DNA of 36,032 bases, taken from Acidimicrobiales bacterium. GTDB taxonomy: Bacteria > Actinomycetota > Acidimicrobiia > Acidimicrobiales > SZUA-35. Positions 30,368 to 36,032 of the stretch are shown here, piece after piece. The DNA is taken from NCBI GenBank assembly GCA_020630195.1, contig JAHDBV010000046.1, forward strand, positions 1-36,032, read 5' to 3'. How positions within the stretch are numbered: position 1 is the stretch's first letter; every line of letters begins with the position of its first letter. The position numbers and the translations under genes are program-made. The notes beneath the pieces are model-generated. The model saw only the letters and a program-made list of their open reading frames with translations, had not been told where the DNA came from and did not search any database.

Positions 30368-31204
30368 CTAGGTCCAGACGCAGAGGGCCCGCATCTCGAC
30401 ACTCTCCCGGAAATGGGCCCGCCCCTCGGGCACCGACGGATCCCGGAAGGCCGAATGGGGCGTCCAGTGCGGCCGACCGGCGTCGATCTCCGCCGAGTCG
30501 TAGGTGCGGAAGGCGAGCACCTCGTCGAGCTGCATGCGCGGGAACGTCACCCAGCGGTCGTCGTCGCCCGGGCGGGGCGGGAGGAACGCCGAGAGCTCGA
30601 ACTCGACCCGACGGCCGCCGTAGGTGTCGATCACGGTGTGCACCACCCGGTCGGGGTCGACGGTGTGCGGGTCACACACGGCGAGCGGGTGATCGGCCTC
30701 GACCGGGCCGATGTTGCGCCAGAACTGGATCATGGCCAGGCGGCTCGCGTCCCGGAGGTCGGCCTGGGTCATGCCCTTTCGTTCGAGGATCGGTTCGATG
30801 AACTCCCGGTAGGGCCGGTGCGGCTCCCAGGTCATCGGGCCGTAGTCGGTGCTGAAATCGGAGTGGACGAACAGGATCGGCTTGTAGTCCTCGATCGTGG
30901 CGGCCTCGTCGGGGCTCCGCACGATGGGTGGGTACGCCATCGCCACGTCGCAGCCGAGTCGCTCGATCGCGAGCTGTTCGACCTCGGGGCCGTGCACCTC
31001 GGCGAGATGCGCGACGTCGGTCCAGTCGGTGACCGCCGAGGTGTGGCGCATCAGCTCGAACCCGTTCGCCTCCCACGACAGGTCGTCGATCGTCCGTCCG
31101 TCCAACACGGGCTGCACGACGTCGGCTCGCGTGCCACCCCGGCCGAACTCGCCCGGCGGCGCGTAGTGGAACGGTGCCTCGCAGTACACGGTGGATCCGG
31201 CCAT
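30368..31204 (-). CDS. CmcJ/NvfI-like oxidoreductase
   Basis: A 278-aa protein resembling the CmcJ/NvfI/AsaB family, a group of non-heme-iron-like oxygenases or desaturases known from cephamycin and fungal natural product pathways. Family-like parts are FVHSDFSTDYGP (about residue 112), RLAMIQFWRNIGPVEADHPLAVCDP, FPRMQLDEVLAFRTYDS and the ending PHSAFRDPSVPEGRAHFRESVEMRALCVW. The substrate is unknown. It sits 41 bases after a GNAT gene in the agmatine deiminase operon, so an amine or polyamine-derived substrate is possible. The N-terminal frame extends upstream; ATG 31204 fits the domain. Confidence 0.75.
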   Translation of the reverse strand: MAGSTVYCEAPFHYAPPGEFGRGGTRADVVQPVLDGRTIDDLSWEANGFELMRHTSAVTDWTDVAHLAEVHGPEVEQLAIERLGCDVAMAYPPIVRSPDEAATIEDYKPILFVHSDFSTDYGPMTWEPHRPYREFIEPILERKGMTQADLRDASRLAMIQFWRNIGPVEADHPLAVCDPHTVDPDRVVHTVIDTYGGRRVEFELSAFLPPRPGDDDRWVTFPRMQLDEVLAFRTYDSAEIDAGRPHWTPHSAFRDPSVPEGRAHFRESVEMRALCVWT

Positions 31205-31245
31205 GGACCATCGTCGCGGACTCGACGGGGTCGATGCACGTGCAC

Positions 31246-31692
31246 TCACCCGAGCTCGTGCACCATCCAGACCGAGTCCTCGGCGCCGAACCCGTGCCGA
31301 CGGTAGAAGCGCCGGGCCGCGTCGTTGGCTGCTTCGGTCTCGAGGAACACCCGGGTACAGCCCTGCTCGGCGGCCTCCCGGAGCAGGGCCCGGAGGAGCC
31401 ACGTGCCGTGGCCGCGACCCTGCTCGAGCGCGAACAGCTCGTCGACGAGCCCCTCCCGGCCGCCACCCTCGATCGACCAGCCCCAGGTCAACACGCCGTA
31501 GCCGACGAGCCCGTCGTCGTCCTCGGCGACGAGCACCGTGCCGTGGCGGTCGTCCTCGAGCAGCGGTGTGAGCCCGGCGGTGACGACCCCGGCGTCGAAC
31601 GGGTGCGGGTCGGCCTCGTAGAAGCGTCGGACGAGGGCGACCACGGCGTCGTGGTCGGCCGGCGCGGCCCGCCGGATCGACGGGGTGTTCAC
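31246..31692 (-). CDS. GNAT N-acetyltransferase
   Basis: A 148-aa acetyl-CoA-dependent acetyltransferase of the GNAT fold. Visible are IRRAAPADHDAVVALV at the start, VAEDDDGLVGYGVLTWG (beta 2-4), the acetyl-CoA loop QGRGHGTWLLRALLREA (about residues 92-108) and FLETEAANDAARRFYRRHGF. The substrate is unknown. GTG 31692 overlaps the agmatine deiminase stop by 4 bases (GTGA), making an amine such as agmatine or a polyamine a reasonable guess, but only that. Confidence 0.88.
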   Translation of the reverse strand: MNTPSIRRAAPADHDAVVALVRRFYEADPHPFDAGVVTAGLTPLLEDDRHGTVLVAEDDDGLVGYGVLTWGWSIEGGGREGLVDELFALEQGRGHGTWLLRALLREAAEQGCTRVFLETEAANDAARRFYRRHGFGAEDSVWMVHELG

Positions 31693-32708
31693 GTGGCGGG
31701 CTGGTGTTGGGTGATGCAGTGGATGCCGCCGCCGTTGTCGAAGATCGGCCCGGCCGGGACCCCCACGATCGTGCGCTCGGGGAACGCCGACTGGAGCATG
31801 GCGGCGGCGTGTTCGTCAGCCGCCGGATCCTCGTAGGTCCCGTAGACGATCGAGGAGTTCGTGATCGCGAAGTTCACGTAGGAGTCGTCGCTCAACACGG
31901 CCGGATCGCGTCGGGCGGGTGCCGGCAGTTCGAGGACCCGCAGCGGCTGGCCCGCCGAACCGGTCAGGCCGTCGACGACCTCCCGGATGTCGTCACAGAT
32001 CGTGTGGTCGGGCTCGGTGGGATCGGGTTGGGTGTGCACGAGGATCGTGTCGGGGCCGGCGAAACAGGCGAACACGTCGACGTGGCCGTTGGTGCCCCAG
32101 CCGCCGCGCAACGAGGTCATGTCGGCCTCGAGGCCCCGCTCGAACCAGACGATCTCGTCGACGCCGAGGCAGCGTCGCAGCTCGGCCTCCACCTCGGCCT
32201 CGCTCCACGTCGGATTGCGGCGGGGATCGAGTTGGACCGAGCGGGTGGCCAGCAGGCGTCCGCGTCCGTCGGTGTGGATCGCGCCGCCTTCGTTCACGAG
32301 CTCGGAGGTGACGATCTCGGCCCCGGCCGCCTCGGCCACGAGCCGCCCCGCCCGCGCGTCGAGGTCGTATTCGTACATGTCCGACCCCTGGCCCCAGGCG
32401 TTGAAGGTCCAGCAGACCGCCCCGAGGGTGCCGGTCTCGTCGTCGACCACGAACGTCGGCCCGTTGTCCCGCAACCAGCACGAGTCGAGCGGGACCGGCA
32501 TCCGCTCGATGCGCCCGTCCAGCCGACGGCCGGCCTCGGCCTCGAACTCGGGCGGGACGAGCATGGTCACCGGTTCGAACTCGACGATCGTGTTCGCCAC
32601 CTCGACCCAGGCCGCATCGGCGCCGTGGGCGCGGACCGGGACGTCGCACGGATACGACATCCAGGTGCGCTCGTGTGGTTCCCACTCGGGTCGGATGCGC
32701 CACGCCAT
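31689..32708 (-). CDS. aguA: Agmatine deiminase
   Basis: Hydrolyses agmatine to N-carbamoylputrescine and ammonia. The 339-aa protein is a member of the Porphyromonas-type peptidyl-arginine deiminase/AguA family. It opens RIRPEWEPHERTWMSYPCD, then has the substrate-site PLDSCWLRDNGPTFVV (about residues 77-92), NEGGAIHTDGRGRLLATRS, RGGWGTNGHVDVFACF (catalytic His/Asp region) and the catalytic Cys331 in GGGIHCITQ. Free peptidyl-arginine is a less likely substrate because an aguB gene diverges 42 bases away. The ATG has CAGACT 6 nt upstream on its strand. It leads an operon with GNAT and CmcJ-like genes. Confidence 0.94.
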   Translation of the reverse strand: MAWRIRPEWEPHERTWMSYPCDVPVRAHGADAAWVEVANTIVEFEPVTMLVPPEFEAEAGRRLDGRIERMPVPLDSCWLRDNGPTFVVDDETGTLGAVCWTFNAWGQGSDMYEYDLDARAGRLVAEAAGAEIVTSELVNEGGAIHTDGRGRLLATRSVQLDPRRNPTWSEAEVEAELRRCLGVDEIVWFERGLEADMTSLRGGWGTNGHVDVFACFAGPDTILVHTQPDPTEPDHTICDDIREVVDGLTGSAGQPLRVLELPAPARRDPAVLSDDSYVNFAITNSSIVYGTYEDPAADEHAAAMLQSAFPERTIVGVPAGPIFDNGGGIHCITQHQPAT

Positions 32709-32714
32709 CGGCGC

Positions 32715-32743
32715 AGTCTGGCCGATCGGGCCACCGGTAGTGT
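32715..32743. promoter_or_regulatory. Divergent aguA/aguB promoter region with inverted repeat
   Basis: Within 42 bases lie TAGTGT (32738-32743, + strand, 7 nt before the aguB ATG), CAGACT on the minus strand (32715-32720, 6 nt before the aguA ATG) and, between them, TGGCC-GATCG-GGCCA (32719-32733). The repeat is placed so that one bound protein could affect both genes. Confidence 0.5.
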
Positions 32744-32750
32744 CTCGATC

Positions 32751-33620
<870 letters not shown>

Positions 33621-33679
33621 GCCGCCTCCGCCATTCCGACACTGGTGCGTGCCGGACCCACCGTGCGACGTTGGCGGGT

Positions 33680-34921
33680 ATGACCCGGACGAACTGGTCG
33701 GACAACGTCACCTACACCGCCGAGCGGGTCGTCGCGCCGACCTCACTCGACCAGTTGTCGGTCCTCGTCGCCTCCGGTGGGGGACGCAAGGCGCTCGGCA
33801 CCCGTCACTGCTTCCACGACATCGCCGACACGCCGGGCGGGGTGCAGGTGCGGGTCGACGACCTGGGCTTCGACGTCGAGGTCGACCACGAGGCGATGAC
33901 GGCGGTGGTGCCCGCCGGCTGGAGCTACGGCCGCGTGGCCCGGGCCCTCGAGGCCGAGGGGGTCGCCCTGCACAACCTCGGCTCGTTGCCCCACATCTCG
34001 GTCGCCGGTGCCACGGCCACCGGCACCCACGGCTCGGGTGACACGAACCGGATGCTGGCCGCCGCCATCGTCGGGATCGAGCTCGTCACCGCCGCCGGCG
34101 ACGTCCGCACCTTCGGCGCCGACCATCCGGATCTCCCCGCCCTGGCCACCGGTCTCGGCGCGTTCGGCGTGATCACCCGCCTCACCCTGGCCGTGGAGCC
34201 GAGCTATCGGGTGTGGCAGGAGATGTGGTTCTCGCCGTCGTGGGACGAGCTGTTCGCCGACTTCGACGCGGTGATGGCCGGCGCCTACTCGGTGAACCTC
34301 CATGTCGGGTTCTCCGAACCCCGGCCGCGGCTGATCTGGCGGAAGTGCCGGGTCGGTGTCGACGACGCCGACCCGCCGGCGTCGATCGCCGGTGCCCGCC
34401 TCGTCGAGCCCGCCGACATCCCACCGAACGAGAACCGCACCGAGATCGGCACCGTGGGGCCGTGGTGCGACCGCCTCGCCCACTTCCGTCTCGACGGTGT
34501 GCCCTCGGTCGGTGGTGACGAGCTCCAGAGCGAGTGGTTCGTCGCCCGGGAGCACGCGGTCGACGCGATCGAGGCGTTGCGTGCGATGGGGGAGCGGCTC
34601 GCCCCGCACCTGTACGGCTCGGAGATCCGCACCGTCGCCGCGGACGACCTCTGGCTCAGTCCGGCACACGGGCTCGACTGCCTGAGCATCGGCCTCACCT
34701 GGAGGAAGCACCCCGAGGAGGTGGCGGCCCTCCAGGCGCCGATCGAGGCCGCCCTCGAGCCGTTCTCGCCCCGAGCCCACTGGGGCAAGTTGTTCGCCCT
34801 CGACGCCGACGTGCTGCGTTCGCGCTACGAGCGATACGACGACTTCGTCGAGCTGGTGCACCGCTACGACCCCGATGGCCGATTCGCCAACCCGTTCCTC
34901 CGTCGCCTCGGCGTGTGGTGA
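33680..34921 (+). CDS. FAD-dependent alditol/xylitol oxidase-like enzyme
   Basis: A 413-aa flavin oxidase of the VAO/PCMH family, close in pattern to alditol oxidase AldO. The N-terminal FAD domain has GTRHCFHDIADTPGG (about residues 40-54), where the His after GTR matches the covalent flavin attachment His of AldO, and HNLGSLPHISVAGATATGTHGSGD (about 97-120). The cap domain ends SPRAHWGKLFALD, and the C-terminus is RFANPFLRRLG. The family oxidises sugar alcohols to aldehydes with H2O2 release. I chose ATG 33680; an in-frame TTG at 33671 is weaker. GACGTT stands 7 nt upstream. Confidence 0.87.
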   Translation: MTRTNWSDNVTYTAERVVAPTSLDQLSVLVASGGGRKALGTRHCFHDIADTPGGVQVRVDDLGFDVEVDHEAMTAVVPAGWSYGRVARALEAEGVALHNLGSLPHISVAGATATGTHGSGDTNRMLAAAIVGIELVTAAGDVRTFGADHPDLPALATGLGAFGVITRLTLAVEPSYRVWQEMWFSPSWDELFADFDAVMAGAYSVNLHVGFSEPRPRLIWRKCRVGVDDADPPASIAGARLVEPADIPPNENRTEIGTVGPWCDRLAHFRLDGVPSVGGDELQSEWFVAREHAVDAIEALRAMGERLAPHLYGSEIRTVAADDLWLSPAHGLDCLSIGLTWRKHPEEVAALQAPIEAALEPFSPRAHWGKLFALDADVLRSRYERYDDFVELVHRYDPDGRFANPFLRRLGVW

Positions 34922-34950
34922 GGCACCGGACCGCCTGGTCGGGGCGGCGC

Positions 34951-34980
34951 CTTTACAAAGTAAAGTCGAGTCTCTACGCT
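34951..34980 (+). promoter_or_regulatory. Promoter with embedded palindromic operator for the membrane protein-TetR pair
   Basis: TTTACA (34952-34957) and TACGCT (34975-34980) are 17 bases apart, and ATG 34987 follows 6 nt later, so the message is probably leaderless. The -35 lies inside CTTTAC-AAA-GTAAAG (34951-34965), an AT-rich inverted repeat in an otherwise GC-rich sequence. It is a natural site for the TetR protein encoded in this operon. Confidence 0.75.
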
Positions 34981-34986
34981 GGTTCC

Positions 34987-35370
34987 ATGACGAACCAGCC
35001 CCTGCTCCGCAGCGCCCTGTCCTCGAACGCCGGATTCTCCGCCGCCAGCGGACTGGTGCTCACCTTCCTGCCGGGCGCGATCGGTGAGGCGATCGGCGTC
35101 GACGCCACGTGGTTGTTGCGTGCCTTCGGCGTCGCCCTGCTCGGTCACGCCGTGCTGCTCTGGGCGGTCCTGCCGGGGCGGGCGATCGAGGCGTGGGCGA
35201 AGCTCAACCTCGCCACCATCGCTCCCTACCCGCTCGCCATGGTCCTCGTCGCCGCGCTCGTCGCCGACGGTGGTGTCGGCCGGGCCCTGGTGCTCGCCGA
35301 CGGTCTCGCGATCGGCATGATCGCCGTCGCCCTCGCCATCGGGCTCCGCACCCGGGTCGAGGTGGCGTGA
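34987..35370 (+). CDS. Small four-helix membrane protein
   Basis: A 127-aa protein with four hydrophobic segments (about residues 12-32, 43-63, 71-92 and 98-118) and short polar loops. No family is recognised with certainty; it looks like the small integral membrane proteins commonly paired with TetR regulators. The frame is open upstream through the previous gene, but ATG 34987 is fixed by the promoter box 6 nt away. The stop overlaps the tetR start by 4 bases (GTGA), so they form one autoregulated unit. Confidence 0.75.
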   Translation: MTNQPLLRSALSSNAGFSAASGLVLTFLPGAIGEAIGVDATWLLRAFGVALLGHAVLLWAVLPGRAIEAWAKLNLATIAPYPLAMVLVAALVADGGVGRALVLADGLAIGMIAVALAIGLRTRVEVA

Positions 35371-35942
35371 GCACCCGCGAGCGACTGCTCGACGCCCTCG
35401 ATGTCGTCATCGCCGAGCGCGGTGCCGACGGTGTGACCCTCCGGTCCGTCGGGCAGCAGGCGGGCCTCTCCCACACGGCCGCCGCCCACTACTTCTCCGA
35501 CAAGCCGGGTCTGATGACGGCGTACGTCACCCGGGCCTGGGGTCGGGTCGCCGACCGGTTCGAGGTGGCCGTCGCCGACCACGCCGACACCCGCGAGGCA
35601 CTGTTCGCCGCCGCGCAGACCTACCTCGCGTTCGCCCTGGCCGAGCCCTCGGCGTTCGTCGTCATGGATCGCCTCGAATACACCCGGGTCGACGATGCCG
35701 ATCTCTGGGCCGCCCGCGAACGCGGGTTCTTCGGACTGTTCGCCCTCGTCGAGGCCCACCAGCGCTCGGGCTGGGCGAGCGGCCGGGACCCCCTCGACCT
35801 GCTCGCCACGATGTGGTCGTTCGTCCACGGCTTCGTCGAGTTGTGGACCGGCGGTCCGCTCTGGGCCCCCTACGACGGCAACGAACCCGCCGACGTGCTC
35901 GAGCGCCTGCTCGGCCCGCTGCTCGACGGCCTCGACGACTGA
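35367..35942 (+). CDS. TetR-family transcriptional regulator
   Basis: A 191-aa repressor-type protein. The N-terminal helix-turn-helix (about residues 2-46) reads RERLLDALDVVIAERGADGVTLRSVGQQAGLSHTAAAHYFSDKPGLMTAYV, cut here by eye into the usual TetR helices. A helical ligand-binding domain follows (C-terminal WSFVHGFVELWTGG...LLGPLLDGL, a WHG-type TetR_C region). It is co-translated with the membrane protein and probably binds the palindrome at 34951-34965. The inducer is unknown. It might also act elsewhere. Confidence 0.9.
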   Translation: MSTRERLLDALDVVIAERGADGVTLRSVGQQAGLSHTAAAHYFSDKPGLMTAYVTRAWGRVADRFEVAVADHADTREALFAAAQTYLAFALAEPSAFVVMDRLEYTRVDDADLWAARERGFFGLFALVEAHQRSGWASGRDPLDLLATMWSFVHGFVELWTGGPLWAPYDGNEPADVLERLLGPLLDGLDD

Positions 35943-35979
35943 CCGCCACCTCGTGTCGGCTCACGCCGCTCGCCACGCC

Positions 35980-36032
35980 TGGTAGGCCGCCCGGGTCTCG
36001 AACCCGGCACCTTGGGATTAAAAGTCCCCTGC
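35980..36032 (-). tRNA. tRNA-Lys(TTT), 5' part beyond the window edge
   Basis: Read on the minus strand: the anticodon arm has loop CTTTTAA with anticodon TTT (36020-36022) in a GGGA/TCCC stem, then a 5-nt variable loop. The T arm is CCGGG-TTCGAGA-CCCGG (35991-36007), the acceptor 3' strand is GCGGCCT (35984-35990), the discriminator is A, and CCA is encoded (35980-35982). The D arm and 5' acceptor strand lie past 36032. The gene converges on tetR. Confidence 0.92.

Overview
The window is a densely coding, high-GC (about 68-70% by eye) bacterial chromosome segment. It has 46 protein-coding genes by my reading, one tRNA cut by the right edge, and no gap between genes over 300 bases. A WhiB-family protein, ctaD-ctaE-ctaF-ctaG oxidase order, actinobacterial-type Dut, Orn and Suc_Fer-like proteins, and frequent TANNNT boxes 6-8 nt before start codons (leaderless mRNAs) point to Actinomycetota. 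An Acidimicrobiia/Ilumatobacter-like lineage is my best guess; this is inference without any search. I see no phage, IS, plasmid or CRISPR hallmarks.

Layout. 1-4.3 kb (+): respiratory oxidase operon ctaD, ctaE, ctaF, ctaG and a DUF983 membrane protein. 4.3-6.0 kb (-): two-gene ABC exporter. 6.0-6.7 kb (+): pdxH. 6.7-10.3 kb (-): DUF3817 protein, poly-gamma-glutamate hydrolase-like gene, ccdA and tlpA (cytochrome c maturation/redox), a whiB gene, and a 72-aa unknown with a strong terminator. 10.4-12.7 kb: acyl-ACP thioesterase, convergent orn, then divergent dut and a PaaI-like thioesterase. 12.7-14.1 kb (-): a degenerate anti-sigma-like protein and a stand-alone ATP-dependent DNA ligase. 14.1-17.2 kb (+): acyl-ACP desaturase under a perfect 18-bp palindrome, PLP decarboxylase, alpha/beta hydrolase. 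17.2-20.6 kb (-): a hypothetical, two tandem glutaminyl cyclotransferase-like lipoproteins (one lacking the catalytic Glu) and a Suc_Fer thioredoxin-like ferredoxin. 20.7-24.8 kb (+): potA-potB-(mini-ORF)-potC-potD polyamine importer, closed by a terminator. 24.8-27.5 kb (-): Bcr/CflA-type MFS, FAH-family enzyme, HD-domain protein. 27.5-30.3 kb (+): hisC-like aminotransferase, MFS transporter, DUF6174-like protein. 30.4-32.7 kb (-): aguA, GNAT, CmcJ-like oxidoreductase. 32.75-35.9 kb (+): aguB, AldO-like flavin oxidase, then a small membrane protein with its TetR regulator. 35.98 kb to the end (-): tRNA-Lys(TTT).

How it fits together. Two functional themes recur. The first is aerobic respiration and redox: the oxidase operon, CcdA/TlpA and a WhiB Fe-S protein. 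The second is polyamines: PotABCD imports putrescine/spermidine, while the divergent aguA/aguB pair, 8 kb away, converts agmatine to putrescine. The most unusual items are a 60-bp tandem repeat that creates a 43-codon Arg-rich mini-ORF wedged between potB and potC with overlapping stop/start codons on both sides; an active/inactive-looking pair of cyclotransferase lipoproteins; a near-identical 33-base His/Asp-rich segment in ctaE and ctaF; and two clean palindromic operators lying on recognisable promoters.
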